The notes under the pieces: generated by a model
Seen by the model: the letters and a program-made list of their open reading frames with translations, nothing else
Database searches by the model: none
Told to the model about the DNA's origin: nothing
Shown: piece by piece, positions 34,917 through 44,897 of the stretch
Position numbering within the stretch: the stretch's first letter is position 1
How the letters are laid out: each line of letters starts with the position of its first letter
Made by a program: the position numbers and the translations under genes
Assembly (NCBI RefSeq): GCF_019744875.1
Contig: NZ_JAIETU010000005.1
Location: 434,001-498,000 of the forward strand
Direction: 5' to 3'
Source: Hyphomicrobium sp.
GTDB taxonomy: Bacteria; Pseudomonadota; Alphaproteobacteria; Rhizobiales; Hyphomicrobiaceae
DNA: 64,000 nt

Positions 34917-34958
34917 GGGTCGGGCATGCCGGGGGGCGTGCCCGACCCAACTTTTTTT
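34917..34958 (+). terminator. intrinsic terminator of gcrA
   Basis: A perfect 10-bp stem (GGGTCGGGCA with its complement) and 12-base loop, then AAC and seven T residues. It also lies at the end of the convergent DUF2244 gene. Confidence 0.92.
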
Positions 34959-34984
34959 GGGAGAGCGGGCTTCGCAATGTCCGG

Positions 34985-35482
34985 TCAGGCCTTCGGCGGC
35001 AGGCGCGCGGCGTCCAGGGCGTCCTTCAGCGCGCGGGCGAAATCGCGGCGCTCGTCGTCGTTGAGGAGACGGGCAAACTCCAGCTCGCGGCCGTGCGAGG
35101 CGATTTTCAGATGCGTGCCGCCGTCGGGCCGCTCGGTGAGCAGGAGACGGACCCAATAGGGATTGAATTCGAAGGCGCGCGTTTCGCCGGAAGCGGAAAC
35201 CTGTTTCAGCGTCAGGGCGTTGGAGGTCAGCTCCACGAGCTCGTAGGCGCGCGCGGCGCGGTAGTTGAGCTTGAACGCGATGTAGATCAGAAGCACGTCC
35301 AGGCCGAAGAAGCCCGTCACCGGCCACGCGCCCATGATCAGAAACACCATTCCGGTCACGAAGCTTGCCCCGCCAATGGCGAGCATCAAAATCAGAAAGC
35401 CCTTCGGCTCCAGCGAGCGATGCGGGTGGAGGAGGGCGCGAAAGACACTCGCGTCTGCGGGTGCGGGTCCGATACTATCCAT
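34985..35482 (-). CDS. DUF2244 domain membrane protein
   Basis: A 165-residue protein with two adjacent hydrophobic helices (GFLILMLAIGGASFVTGMVFLI and VTGFFGLDVLLIYIAFKL), then a cytoplasmic beta-rich domain ending EFARLLNDDERRDFARALKDAL. This matches DUF2244, a family common beside nth in alphaproteobacteria. Function unknown. It starts 28 bases from the divergent nth start, so the two promoters overlap. Confidence 0.9.
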   Translation of the reverse strand: MDSIGPAPADASVFRALLHPHRSLEPKGFLILMLAIGGASFVTGMVFLIMGAWPVTGFFGLDVLLIYIAFKLNYRAARAYELVELTSNALTLKQVSASGETRAFEFNPYWVRLLLTERPDGGTHLKIASHGRELEFARLLNDDERRDFARALKDALDAARLPPKA

Positions 35483-35509
35483 CGGAAGAGCCTACCTACG
35501 AGATCGATC

Positions 35510-36280
35510 TTGTCAAAGCGCCCCTCCGTCCCGGATCGTTCCCAGGCGACGCTCCGCCCACGCAAATCCGCCGCCAAGCCCGCCAAAGGCCGCCCCGCTG
35601 CACCACGGGCCGCCAAGCCCAAGGCTGCCGCCAAGCGGGGACTGCTGACGTCGGCCGAGATCGCGGAGATCTTCAGGCGCTTCGCGGCGGCAAACCCCGA
35701 GCCCAAAGGCGAACTCGAGTACAGCAACCCGTTCACGCTGCTCGTCGCGGTGGTGCTCTCGGCCCAGGCGACGGACGCCGGGGTCAACAAGGCGACGCGG
35801 GCGCTGTTCCGGTTGGCGGACACGCCGGCCAAGATGCTCGCGCTCGGCGAAGACACCGTGCGGGAGCACGTGAAAACGATCGGGCTGTTTCGCGCCAAAG
35901 CAAAGAACGTCATCCTGCTCAGCGAGAAGCTCATCCGGGAGTTCGGCGGCGAAGTTCCCGAGGATCGCGACGCGCTGGAGACACTGCCGGGCGTGGGCCG
36001 GAAAACGGCCAACGTGGTCATGAACGTCGCGTTCGGCGCGGCGACGATGGCCGTCGACACGCACGTGCTCCGCGTCTCGAACCGCACCGGGCTTTCGGAC
36101 GGCACGACACCGCTGCTGGTCGAGGCGGATCTCCTCGCGCGCATTCCGCCCGAGTACGGCGTGCCGGCCCACCATTGGCTGATCCTACACGGCCGCTATG
36201 TGTGCAAGGCGCGCAAGCCGGAGTGCCCCGCCTGCCTGATCCGGGACATCTGCCGCTATCCCGCCAAGACGCTCGATTGA
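35510..36280 (+). CDS. nth: endonuclease III
   Basis: Base-excision repair glycosylase/lyase for oxidised pyrimidines. The 256-residue product has a Lys/Ala/Pro-rich N-terminal extension of about 45 residues, then the enzyme core: LVAVVLSAQATDAGVNKAT, helix-hairpin-helix LPGVGRKTANVVMN, catalytic Asp in AVDTHVLRVSNR and a C-terminal 4Fe-4S cluster (C-x6-C-x2-C-x5-C, CKARKPECPACLIRDIC). I choose TTG at 35510 as start. No ATG or GTG lies suitably in frame before the core, and longer alternatives run into the divergent DUF2244 gene. Confidence 0.92.
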   Translation: MSKRPSVPDRSQATLRPRKSAAKPAKGRPAAPRAAKPKAAAKRGLLTSAEIAEIFRRFAAANPEPKGELEYSNPFTLLVAVVLSAQATDAGVNKATRALFRLADTPAKMLALGEDTVREHVKTIGLFRAKAKNVILLSEKLIREFGGEVPEDRDALETLPGVGRKTANVVMNVAFGAATMAVDTHVLRVSNRTGLSDGTTPLLVEADLLARIPPEYGVPAHHWLILHGRYVCKARKPECPACLIRDICRYPAKTLD

Positions 36281-36489
36281 GCAAGTCTCTCGGTTGAGCA
36301 AGTCGTCGGCCACGGAGCCCTGAAACCGGGCAGACCGCGGATTGGTTTACCAGTCGTCAACCACCCCCGACAACATTTCCGCCTGCAGCGTCCCGATTAG
36401 GCGCCTCTTAAATCCGTCAGCCGGCATACTGCAACCTCATGCCGAGACGCGCATGTGCTGCGCCGGTCATACGGAGATCCGTAGTCTAG

Positions 36490-38283
36490 ATGTCGTGCCG
36501 AACTCAACCGGACGCCACGTCCGCCCTTCCGGGCTCCGGAGCGGCGACCGACACAGAGCGCCTGCTCGAGCAGGCCAACAAGCTCTCGTCGCTCAATGCG
36601 TGGTTCGAAGTCGCGCTGAACAACATGGCCCGCGGGCTGTCGATGTTCGATGCCGACAAGCGCCTGATCGTCTGCAACGCGCTCTACCGCGAAATCTACG
36701 ACCTGCCCGAATTCCTCACGGCGCCCGGCACACCGCTGGCGACGATCATCGCCTTCCACGCCGCCCGCGCGGGCTCTGCCAACACGGCCGAGGAAATGAA
36801 GCGCCAGCAGGCCTGGATCGAGCAGCACAGCGTGGAGCTGCGCCAGGGCAAGACGTTCACGCACACGCAGCACCTCCAGGACGGACGCATCGTGCTCGTG
36901 ACCAATCAGCCGCTCGCCGACGGCGGCTGGGTGGACATCCAGGAAGACATCACCGAGCGTACGCTGGCGGAAAAGCGTATCGCGTGGCTGGCGCGCCATT
37001 GCCCGCTGACCGAGATCGCAAACCGGTTCCATCTGCGCGAACGGCTCGAACACGAGATCGAAAGCCTGCTTCCGAACGAGCGCCTCGCCGTCCACCTGAT
37101 CGACCTCGATCACTTCAAACAAGTGAACGACTCGCTGGGACATGCCGCGGGCGACGCCGTTCTGAAGGCCGTCGCCAAACGCATGTGCTCGACGGTGCGC
37201 GACACGGATTTCGTGGGGCGCCTCGGCGGCGACGAATTCGCGATCATCCAGAAGCATGTCGTCGACGGCGACCAGGCGGCGTGCCTCGCCAGCCGGCTGG
37301 TCACGATCCTGAATGCCCCCTATCGCGTGCTCGGCTCGCGCACCGGCATCGGGGCCAGCATCGGCATCTCGATCTGCCCGGATCACGGCACCGACGCCGA
37401 CACGCTGCTGCAGCGCGCCGATACCGCGCTCTACCTCGTCAAATCGAGCGGACGTGGCGATGCTGCCATCTACCGGGCGGCCGACGAGCAGATCGCGCGG
37501 GACCGCATCGCGCTGCAGGCGGACCTGCAAGGGGCGCTGAAGCGCAACGAACTCGTTCTCCACTATCAACCGGTCGTCGATGTCGCCGCCGGAACGGTCA
37601 CGGGATGCGAGGCGCTGATGCGCTGGAACCATCCGAGGCTCGGCGTTCTGCCGCCCTCGATGTTCATTCCGATCGCAGAGAAAACCGGGTTGATCGGCGA
37701 GATCGGCGCGTGGGCGCTCGGCCAGGCGTGCAAGGACGCCGCCGGGTGGCAGTCTCACATCACAGTTTCCGTCAACCTCTCGGCGTTGCAGTTCGTGAAG
37801 GGCGATCTCGCGATCTTCGTAAAGCGCGCGCTGCATGCGTCAGCCCTCGACGCGCATCGCCTCGAGATCGAGGTGGCCGAGGAGGCGCTGCTGAAACGGG
37901 AAGCGCACACGCTCGATGTGCTGCGGGATCTCAAGGCAATCGGCGTGCGCGTCGTGCTCGACGATTTCGGAACCGGTTTCGCCTCGCTCGGCTATCTGCA
38001 GAACTTTTCGTTCGACAAGGTCAAGATCGACCGGTCGCTGATCACGGATCTCGCGCAGCGGCGGGACAAGATGGCCGTCATGGGCGCGGTCACGGGGCTC
38101 GCGCAGACGCTCGGCATCGGCCCGATTGCCGAAGGCGTCGAGCTCATGGAAGAGCTCGAAGGCGCCGCCTTCGCGGGGTGTGCGCAGATGCAGGGCTTCT
38201 TCTTCAGCGAGGCCGTCCCCTGCGGTGACGTCGATCGCGCCGTGGCCGACTGCCTCATCAAGCTCGCCGAGTATCCGAAGTAG
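36490..38283 (+). CDS. PAS-GGDEF-EAL cyclic-di-GMP enzyme
   Basis: A 597-residue protein: PAS-like domain (about 30-160, VALNNMARGLSMFDADKRL), GGDEF domain (about 170-330) with RLGGDEFAII preceded at five residues by an RDTD inhibitory I-site, and EAL domain (about 345-590). EAL residues are largely intact: EAL in GCEALMRWNHP, Asn in SVNLSALQF, DD in VLDDFGTGFAS, Lys in KVKIDRSL, Glu in IAEGVEL and Gln in CAQMQGFFF; the usual ITES motif reads VAEE. The I-site suggests product-controlled cyclase activity. Same overall design as the protein at 10645-12846. No membrane segment. Confidence 0.93.
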   Translation: MSCRTQPDATSALPGSGAATDTERLLEQANKLSSLNAWFEVALNNMARGLSMFDADKRLIVCNALYREIYDLPEFLTAPGTPLATIIAFHAARAGSANTAEEMKRQQAWIEQHSVELRQGKTFTHTQHLQDGRIVLVTNQPLADGGWVDIQEDITERTLAEKRIAWLARHCPLTEIANRFHLRERLEHEIESLLPNERLAVHLIDLDHFKQVNDSLGHAAGDAVLKAVAKRMCSTVRDTDFVGRLGGDEFAIIQKHVVDGDQAACLASRLVTILNAPYRVLGSRTGIGASIGISICPDHGTDADTLLQRADTALYLVKSSGRGDAAIYRAADEQIARDRIALQADLQGALKRNELVLHYQPVVDVAAGTVTGCEALMRWNHPRLGVLPPSMFIPIAEKTGLIGEIGAWALGQACKDAAGWQSHITVSVNLSALQFVKGDLAIFVKRALHASALDAHRLEIEVAEEALLKREAHTLDVLRDLKAIGVRVVLDDFGTGFASLGYLQNFSFDKVKIDRSLITDLAQRRDKMAVMGAVTGLAQTLGIGPIAEGVELMEELEGAAFAGCAQMQGFFFSEAVPCGDVDRAVADCLIKLAEYPK

Positions 38284-38319
38284 TCGCAGCGGCGCGTAAC
38301 GGCGCGCGGGCGGGCGGGC

Positions 38320-39114
<795 letters not shown>

Positions 39115-39194
39115 TGTCTCGCTCGTCACAGCGCTCAGTCGTGTTGGCCGGGTATCATATTCCGATTGGATGCCACAAGACGGGCTGTTCAGAC

Positions 39195-39491
39195 ATGGGC
39201 GACTTCGAAGGATTTTTAGGCGCAGTTCCGTACCTCATCGGCGTGAGCGCCCTTGGCTTTTTGGTCATCGCGATCGGCGTGCTGTTCAAACGGGAGTGGG
39301 CGCGGCGGGAGCTCGTGGCACTCCGCAAGGCGTACCAAGAAACTGACGTAAGCGACCCTCAATACAACACGGTCCGGGCGCTTTACTTAGCCGCGAGGGC
39401 CGACCACGACCGGCACGCCGGCGCCGACAAGCTGAGCACGGCCCACGACTCAAGCGGTGATCCCGGGGATGGCGGATCAGGCGGAGACTAG
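39195..39491 (+). CDS. possible small membrane protein
   Basis: A 98-residue open frame on the strand opposite hisA and hisF: one N-terminal hydrophobic helix ([22 protein letters not shown]), an acidic/basic middle and a Gly/Asp-rich tail. The helix followed by charged [16 protein letters not shown] is protein-like, but the ribosome-binding site is weak and no family is recognised. It fills the hisA-hisF gap, and a chance frame is possible. Confidence 0.4.
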   Translation: MGDFEGFLGAVPYLIGVSALGFLVIAIGVLFKREWARRELVALRKAYQETDVSDPQYNTVRALYLAARADHDRHAGADKLSTAHDSSGDPGDGGSGGD

Positions 39492-39500
39492 CCGCCGCCA

Positions 39501-40229
39501 CTAAGTGGCGGCCAACAGGGCCAGCGCTTCCTTGGGATCAACGCGCCCGTCGTAAAGCGCGCGGCCTGTGATGGCGCCTTCGAGCATCGCATACTCGGGG
39601 CGGAGCAGCGCTTTCACGTCGTCGATGGAGGCAAGGCCGCCGGACGCGATGACGGGAATGCTCGTCGAGCGGGCGAGTTCGGCCGTCGAGTCCAGGTTCA
39701 GGCCCTTGAGCACGCCGTCGCGGTCGATGTCGGTGTAGATGATCGCCGCGACGCCGGCGTCCTCGAAGCGAGACGCGAGCTCGATGGCCGTCAGCTCCGA
39801 CGTCTCCGCCCAGCCCTCGACCGCGACCTTGCCGCCCTTGGCGTCGATGCCGACGGCGATGCGGCCCGGGAAGCGCTTGCAGGCGTCGCGCACGAAGCTG
39901 GGATCGCGCACGGCGGCAGTGCCCAGGATGACTCGGCGGATGCCACGGCCGAGCCAATCCTCGACGGTCGCCAGATCGCGAATGCCGCCACCGAGCTGGG
40001 CGGGCATGCGGATCGCCTTCAGGATGGCATCCACGGCTGCGGCGTTGACCGGGCGGCCTTCGAAGGCGCCGTTCAGGTCGACGATGTGCAGATAGCCGAA
40101 GCCCTGCTGCTCGAAGCTTCGCGCCTGGGCGGCCGGATCGTCATTGAAGACGGTGGCTGCGTTCATATCGCCGAGTTTGAGACGAACGCACTGGCCATCC
40201 TTAAGATCGATCGCGGGGAATAGGATCAC
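39501..40229 (-). CDS. hisA: ProFAR isomerase
   Basis: Isomerises ProFAR to PRFAR in histidine synthesis. The 242-residue TIM-barrel protein begins [21 protein letters not shown] and has the paired phosphate-binding blocks [12 protein letters not shown] and [13 protein letters not shown] and catalytic Asp in [14 protein letters not shown]. Its neighbour in most alphaproteobacteria is hisH; here unrelated genes intervene upstream. Confidence 0.97.
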   Translation of the reverse strand: MILFPAIDLKDGQCVRLKLGDMNAATVFNDDPAAQARSFEQQGFGYLHIVDLNGAFEGRPVNAAAVDAILKAIRMPAQLGGGIRDLATVEDWLGRGIRRVILGTAAVRDPSFVRDACKRFPGRIAVGIDAKGGKVAVEGWAETSELTAIELASRFEDAGVAAIIYTDIDRDGVLKGLNLDSTAELARSTSIPVIASGGLASIDDVKALLRPEYAMLEGAITGRALYDGRVDPKEALALLAAT

Positions 40230-40331
40230 GTTCTGTCCTGTCCTCTAGCGGCGGGGTGCCGCCATCAGATTGCTACGTTTGGACCCGATCAATAGAACTT
40301 GCCGTCTAGCGTCAAGTCCGTGTGTTGCAGC

Positions 40332-40640
40332 ATGCCCAGTCCCGCCCATCTCGTCGCCGACCCGCGCGCCTCCCGCCCGCCGTTGTGCGAGGCCGACGCG
40401 GTCGATATCTGGATCGCGCGGTGGCTCAAAATTCGCCGCCGCGACCTCATCAGCCGCTACGATTGCGATCCTCGGCGGCTGTACGAAATCTGGCAGGAAG
40501 AACGCTTCGCCGGCAGCCGCGACAAAGCACTGTCGGTGTTCCTCGAGCGGTTTCCCTCGCTTGCCGACCGGATCGATCCGGGACCGCACGTGCGCCACTC
40601 GAAAGCAGCTCATCCAGACCAAATGAGGCTCTTCGACTAG
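40332..40640 (+). CDS. conserved small protein, unknown function
   Basis: A 102-residue, Arg-rich protein with the core DAVDIWIARWLKIRRRDLIS and YDCDPRRLYEIWQEERF, ending in PDQMRLFD. I have seen this pattern in hypothetical proteins of Hyphomicrobiales. The RYDCDPRRLYEIW segment could form a helix-turn-helix, which is only a suggestion. An in-frame upstream ATG at 40299 is less likely. It starts 103 bases from the divergent hisA start. Confidence 0.65.
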   Translation: MPSPAHLVADPRASRPPLCEADAVDIWIARWLKIRRRDLISRYDCDPRRLYEIWQEERFAGSRDKALSVFLERFPSLADRIDPGPHVRHSKAAHPDQMRLFD

Positions 40641-40899
40641 CTGCCGAGGCCGCTACACATCGCATGCAGCATTATGCCGTATTGCGCTGATTTTACTTAC
40701 ATGTTTTAGGTTGATGTGAACCCGGGCCTAGCGAATCCAGCGCTTGCGCCGGCAACCGCTGCCACGGTCTCAACGCGCGGCTACCCTCAAGAGAACAAAA
40801 TTCGAACGGACTCTGGACGTGGTGAGCGACTCATGCCACGTTCCCTCTACGTTCTCACCGCGTCCGACCCCGTCCTCCTCGCCCAACGGAGAGCCTCAA

Positions 40900-41262
40900 A
40901 TGCGCACCTATCTCATCTCTTACGATCTCGCCAAGCCGCACCTTCTCAAGCACGTCGTCGCGCAGGCCATCATGGCCGCCGGTCAGAGCTGGGCCCGCCC
41001 GCTCGAGCAGACCTGGTTCGTGCGCACGGAGGAAAGTGAGGAAGCGCTCGAGGCCAAGCTGACGCGCATTCTCGATTCCGACGACGGGCTGCTCATCCAG
41101 CGCGTCAAGGAAGACGCCGTGCTGACCAACACCTCGGTGCGCTGGTTCAAGCAGCGCCAGGGTGGCGTCGAGATCACTGCCGATTCCAACATCATCGCGT
41201 TCCCGATGGCGCCTGCCGGGCCGACCGACGAGCCGGAGCTGCCGTTCGCAGAAGCCTGCTAA
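40900..41262 (+). CDS. Cas2-like ferredoxin-fold protein, stand-alone
   Basis: A 120-residue protein. Its N-terminal strand MRTYLISYDLAKPH, the central WARPLEQTWFVRTEESEEALEAKL and LDSDDGLLIQRVKE match the layout of Cas2-fold proteins of the SinR-like branch, in which strand 1 ends YDL and a Trp-containing strand 2 follows. No CRISPR array, cas1 or other cas gene is present, so it is not expected to be an adaptation nuclease. GGAGAG six bases upstream supports the ATG at 40900. A strong terminator follows. Function unknown. Confidence 0.72.
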   Translation: MRTYLISYDLAKPHLLKHVVAQAIMAAGQSWARPLEQTWFVRTEESEEALEAKLTRILDSDDGLLIQRVKEDAVLTNTSVRWFKQRQGGVEITADSNIIAFPMAPAGPTDEPELPFAEAC

Positions 41263-41370
41263 GCGGCGCCTGAAACTTCGGCTCGTGAAACTTTGGCGCG
41301 TCGGGGAACGTAGAGAGACAGAGCCGGCCGGGTGTTCCCCCCCCCCCTCGCACCCGGTCCTGCTCTTCAA

Positions 41371-41396
41371 GGGAGGCTTTCGAGCCTCCCTTTTTT
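41371..41396 (+). terminator. intrinsic terminator of the Cas2-like gene
   Basis: A perfect 8-bp stem (GGGAGGCT with its complement) with a UUCG-type tetraloop followed by six T residues. Confidence 0.93.
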
Positions 41397-41403
41397 GTTG
41401 CGC

Positions 41404-41555
41404 GTGCTTCCTGCCGGAAAACCGGTTCCCACTTTTCCGGAAGCACGCGGTTTGTTGCGCGTGCTTCCTGCCGGATACCTTGACGCTGCATGGCTCCGCC
41501 GCTCCATTGGCTTGCACGGCTCCGCCATGACCGGTTCCCACTTTTCCGGAAGCAC
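41404..41555. repeat. palindromic interspersed repeat, two copies
   Basis: The first copy (about 41404-41446) pairs GTGCTT with AAGCAC and CCGGAAAA with TTTTCCGG around CCGGTTCCCAC. The second (about 41461-41555) has the same arms but with an insertion of about 50 bases between the halves (CATGGCTCCGCC-like). The same family recurs at 62184-62304. Similar palindromes with the core GGTTCCCACTTTTC are frequent in Hyphomicrobiales genomes. Confidence 0.85.
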
Positions 41556-41695
41556 CGCCGCTTGTTTTGCGTGCCCCGTTGTTGCGATGAGAGGGTCGAG
41601 GTGGCGTAGACTGTCGGGAAATCCTTTGCCCGTTCGTCATGGGAAGGAGCGGGCCGGACGGCGTGCCTGCACTATCCGACTGGGAGGGACTTTCA

Positions 41696-42118
41696 ATGCG
41701 CTTCATGATCCTGGTGAAAGCGACCGCTGGCTCCGAAGCCGGCGTCCTGCCGACCGAAGACCTGGCCGGGCCGATGGCGGACTACCATGAGGACCTCGCC
41801 AAGGCGGGTGTGCTCGTTGACGGCAGCGGCCTCAAACCGACGTCCAAGGGTTTCCGGCTCAAATATGCGGGCGACATGCGGATCGTGACCGACGGTCCCT
41901 TCACCGAGACCAAGGAAATCATCGCCGGCTACACGGTGATCAAGGTCAAGTCGGTCGAAGAGGCGCTCCACTGGTTCAAACTTTTTCCGAATCCGCACCA
42001 GCAGGATTGCGAAATCGAGATGCGGCAGCTGTACGAACTGGACGACTTCGGACCGCTCGAAGCCATTGACAGGTTCCGGGAGTTGGGCATGAGCGGCGCG
42101 GAGAAGAAATCGTCCTAG
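41696..42118 (+). CDS. YciI/DGPF-domain protein
   Basis: A 140-residue protein with MRFMILVKATAGSEAG at the start and the family-defining VTDGPFTETKEIIAGY near residue 65. This is the YCII-related (DGPF) dimeric ferredoxin-like fold, seen in many proteins encoded near ECF sigma factors; no sigma factor is present here. GGGAGGGA seven bases upstream supports ATG 41696. Function unknown. It converges on pyrE. Confidence 0.9.
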   Translation: MRFMILVKATAGSEAGVLPTEDLAGPMADYHEDLAKAGVLVDGSGLKPTSKGFRLKYAGDMRIVTDGPFTETKEIIAGYTVIKVKSVEEALHWFKLFPNPHQQDCEIEMRQLYELDDFGPLEAIDRFRELGMSGAEKKSS

Positions 42119-42177
42119 CGACACGCTTCGCCGGATCCCTCACCATTGGCCTTCTGTCATCGTAGTTTGAGGTGCCG

Positions 42178-42747
42178 TTACGCGTTCAGGAACTCGCTGG
42201 CTTTGAAGAGCGACTGGAAGGGGATGCCGGCGTTTTCATAAAGCGCGGCGGCGCCTTCCTCGCGATCCAGGATCGAGATCACGAGCGTGATCACCGCGCC
42301 CGCCGCCGTGAGGGCCTCGACCGCCTTCATGGCGGAGCCGCCCGTGGTGGTCACGTCCTCGACGATGACGACGCGCTTGCCCTTCACGTCCGACAGGCCG
42401 TCGATGAGTTTCTTGGTCCCGTGATCCTTCACCGTCTTGCGAACGAAAAAGCCGGGCAGCGGGCGCCCCGCGCGGCGGCTCACGATGGAAATCGGCGTGA
42501 TGAGCGGCACCGCGCCCATTTCGAGACCGCCGACGATGTCGGCTTCCACATCGGCGAGGCGCGCATAGATCAGTTCGGCCAGCAGCTCGGCGCCCTCAGG
42601 GTCGAACATCGAGGGCTTCATGTCGAAGTAGTGGTCGCTCTCCTTGCCCGACGCCAGCACGATGTAGCCGCGCACGAAGGACTTCGACTTGACGATGTCA
42701 TAGAGGCGCGCGCGGGCGTCGGCGGGACTGGCGGCTGGACTGGTCAT
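42178..42747 (-). CDS. pyrE: orotate phosphoribosyltransferase
   Basis: Adds PRPP to orotate to give OMP in pyrimidine synthesis. The 189-residue product has the PRPP signature VVIVEDVTTTGGSAMKAVEA, substrate-loop FFVRKTVKDHGTKK and start ARLYDIVKSKSFVRG. GGAAG about 10 bases upstream supports the ATG at 42747 over one at 42798. It lies 100 bases after hisH on the same strand. Confidence 0.95.
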   Translation of the reverse strand: MTSPAASPADARARLYDIVKSKSFVRGYIVLASGKESDHYFDMKPSMFDPEGAELLAELIYARLADVEADIVGGLEMGAVPLITPISIVSRRAGRPLPGFFVRKTVKDHGTKKLIDGLSDVKGKRVVIVEDVTTTGGSAMKAVEALTAAGAVITLVISILDREEGAAALYENAGIPFQSLFKASEFLNA

Positions 42748-42847
42748 GGGGGCAATCTTCCAAAATGAGGTTTTCCTGCTGATAGACGCCCCGCGCACGG
42801 GCGTCCACCCATCGGTTGCCCCTGTCCTCGCCGGAAACGGCTCGGCG

Positions 42848-43501
42848 CTAGGGCGCCCACTTCAGGAAGTTGGCGATCAGGGACAGGCCGAGGGTCTGGC
42901 TTTTCTCGGGGTGGAACTGCGTGCCGGCCACGTTGTCCCGGGCGATCAGCGCCGTGACCGGCCCGCCGTAGTCCGTTTCCGCGACGACGGCGGCGCGGTC
43001 GGCCGGGACAAAGTGATAGGAGTGCACGAAGTACGCGTGCAGGCCGTTGGCGCCGGCTGGAATGCCGTCGAGCAGCGCGTGCGGGCTTTTCACGTCGAGC
43101 GTGTTCCAGCCCATGTGCGGGATCTTGAGCGCCGGGTCGGCGGGCTCGATGGCGCGGACCTCGCCGGAGATCCAATCGAGACCCTTGGTGGTTTCGAACT
43201 CCAGGCCGCGCGAGGCGAGCAACTGCATGCCGACGCAGATGCCGAGGAACGGGCGGCCCTTGCCGTGCACCGTCTCCTCGAGTGCGGCGGTCATGCCGGG
43301 CAGGGCTTCGAGCCCGCGCTTGCAGTCGGCGTAGGCGCCGACGCCCGGCAGCACGACGCGATCGGCCGCGCGCACATCCTCGGCGCGGGCGCTCACCAGA
43401 ATTTCCGAGTTGGCTCCGGATTCACGGGCTGCGCGCTCGAACGCCTTGGCGGCGGAATGCAGGTTTCCGGATCCGTAATCGATGATGACGACGCGTTGCA
43501 T
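42848..43501 (-). CDS. hisH: imidazole glycerol phosphate synthase, glutaminase subunit
   Basis: Glutaminase partner of HisF, supplying ammonia. The 217-residue product starts [16 protein letters not shown], has the class-I amidotransferase nucleophile C89 in [11 protein letters not shown] and the His/Glu of the triad in [10 protein letters not shown]. It begins 5 bases after the DUF2628 stop, so it is cotranscribed with hisB and DUF2628. Confidence 0.97.
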   Translation of the reverse strand: MQRVVIIDYGSGNLHSAAKAFERAARESGANSEILVSARAEDVRAADRVVLPGVGAYADCKRGLEALPGMTAALEETVHGKGRPFLGICVGMQLLASRGLEFETTKGLDWISGEVRAIEPADPALKIPHMGWNTLDVKSPHALLDGIPAGANGLHAYFVHSYHFVPADRAAVVAETDYGGPVTALIARDNVAGTQFHPEKSQTLGLSLIANFLKWAP

Positions 43502-43506
43502 GCGGC

Positions 43507-44019
43507 TCAGGGCTTTAGGGGAAATTTGCTGCGAAGGCGGGCGGAGAGTTCGTCCAGCGAGCGCTGAATGCGGGCGGCCGTGTCGTTGCGATCGTCAAAC
43601 CGCGTGCCCCCTGCCGTTGACGGCGTGTCGTCCACGCCCGGCAGCCAGTATTCGAAGAAGCGCCGCTCGGCCTCGTCCTGGCCCGCGGCATTGACGGTTG
43701 CGATCTGGCGCCATCCGGCGGCCGACAGGGACCAGCGGCGAAGCTCGCTCATCTCCAGGCCGACGATGAGGTTGAGAAACAGCATCGCCCAGCCGATCCA
43801 GTCCGGTTGAGCGCCGAGCGCCTGCATCACGCCCGCCAGCACCGCCGCGACGACGATGTAGAGCGCGAGCGCGCGCCATTCGCCGCGAAACAGCAGATAG
43901 AACGGCGAGAAGATCGCGGCCGACCAGGAAAAGCCGTCGCGAATGAACACAAGGCTCTCGGCCCGCTCATCCTTCGAGCCGGCCGTCTGCGGCGGCTCGT
44001 GGATCGTGTAGGCCGCCAT
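43507..44019 (-). CDS. DUF2628 membrane protein
   Basis: A 170-residue protein beginning [14 protein letters not shown], with DRGFSWS-like [20 protein letters not shown], two hydrophobic helices ([18 protein letters not shown] and [15 protein letters not shown]) and a charged tail. It matches DUF2628, a family regularly found between hisB and hisH in alphaproteobacteria, function unknown. An ATG at 44052, overlapping the hisB stop (TGATG), is an alternative start; 44019 fits the family N-terminus better. Confidence 0.87.
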   Translation of the reverse strand: MAAYTIHEPPQTAGSKDERAESLVFIRDGFSWSAAIFSPFYLLFRGEWRALALYIVVAAVLAGVMQALGAQPDWIGWAMLFLNLIVGLEMSELRRWSLSAAGWRQIATVNAAGQDEAERRFFEYWLPGVDDTPSTAGGTRFDDRNDTAARIQRSLDELSARLRSKFPLKP

Positions 44020-44051
44020 GCGCGATGGCCGGGCGATGAGCGCTCCAAGCA

Positions 44052-44660
44052 TCAGGCCAACATTCCCTTCGTTGACGGTATGCGGCCCGCCTGCCGCGGA
44101 TCCAGCGCGACGGCCGCCCGCAGTGCGCGCGCGACGCCCTTGAAGCACGTCTCGGCGATGTGATGGTTGTTCTCGCCGTACAGGTTCTCGATGTGCAGCG
44201 TGATGCCGGCATTCTGGGCGAAGGCCTGGAAGAATTCGCGGAACAGCTCCGTGTCCATCTCGCCGATCTTGGGCTGCGAGAAGGCCACCTTCCAGATGAG
44301 ATACGGCCGGCCCGACACGTCGAGGGCGACCCGCGTCAGCGTCTCGTCCATGGGCAGGTGCACGTCGGCGTAGCGCGTGATGCCCTGCTTGTCGCCGAGC
44401 GCCTTCGCCACCGCCTGGCCGAGCACGATGCCGACGTCTTCCGTCGTGTGATGGAAATCGATGTGCAGGTCGCCCTTGGCTTCAAGTTTGATGTCGAGGA
44501 GCCCGTGGCGCGCAAGCTGCTCCAGCATATGATCGAGGAAGCCGACGCCGGTCACGATGTCGAACGTGCCGGTACCGTCGAGATCGACGGTCGCGCTGAT
44601 CTGCGTTTCCTTGGTTCTGCGCGAGATGGTCGCTTGGCGCTTCACGTCGTAGATCCTCAC
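44052..44660 (-). CDS. hisB: imidazoleglycerol-phosphate dehydratase
   Basis: Manganese enzyme of histidine synthesis. The 202-residue product has [19 protein letters not shown], the metal-binding [10 protein letters not shown] and the second HH motif [12 protein letters not shown], plus [10 protein letters not shown]. First gene of the hisB-DUF2628-hisH transcript and divergent from hslV, with about 240 bases between the starts. Confidence 0.97.
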   Translation of the reverse strand: MRIYDVKRQATISRRTKETQISATVDLDGTGTFDIVTGVGFLDHMLEQLARHGLLDIKLEAKGDLHIDFHHTTEDVGIVLGQAVAKALGDKQGITRYADVHLPMDETLTRVALDVSGRPYLIWKVAFSQPKIGEMDTELFREFFQAFAQNAGITLHIENLYGENNHHIAETCFKGVARALRAAVALDPRQAGRIPSTKGMLA

Positions 44661-44897
44661 TTCAGCCGAACCGTCGGCGCATCGAGGGCGTCGCGATAGA
44701 GCCTTGATTATGCTCCAGCACTCCCCCAGGTATTGCTTCGCCTGCGGCGCTCGCCGCGGCGGGCATCCGGCCCGCCATTATTGCGTTGCCGGACCCAAGC
44801 GTCTATCAGCTTCAGGGGCCCCGATCCAGTGCGTGAGGCGCGCTTCGGGGCCGTTCTCGCTCCCATTTTGCCCATCCTCTCCTTTGGCTCAGGTTTT

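Noticed and set aside
40900-41262. CRISPR-Cas adaptation gene cas2
   Set aside because: No array, no cas1 and no other cas genes in the window; the sequence resembles the stand-alone Cas2-like branch.
44052-44148. DUF2628 start upstream of the hisB stop
   Set aside because: It would require long overlap with hisB and adds residues not seen in the family; 44019 (or 44052 at most) is favoured.
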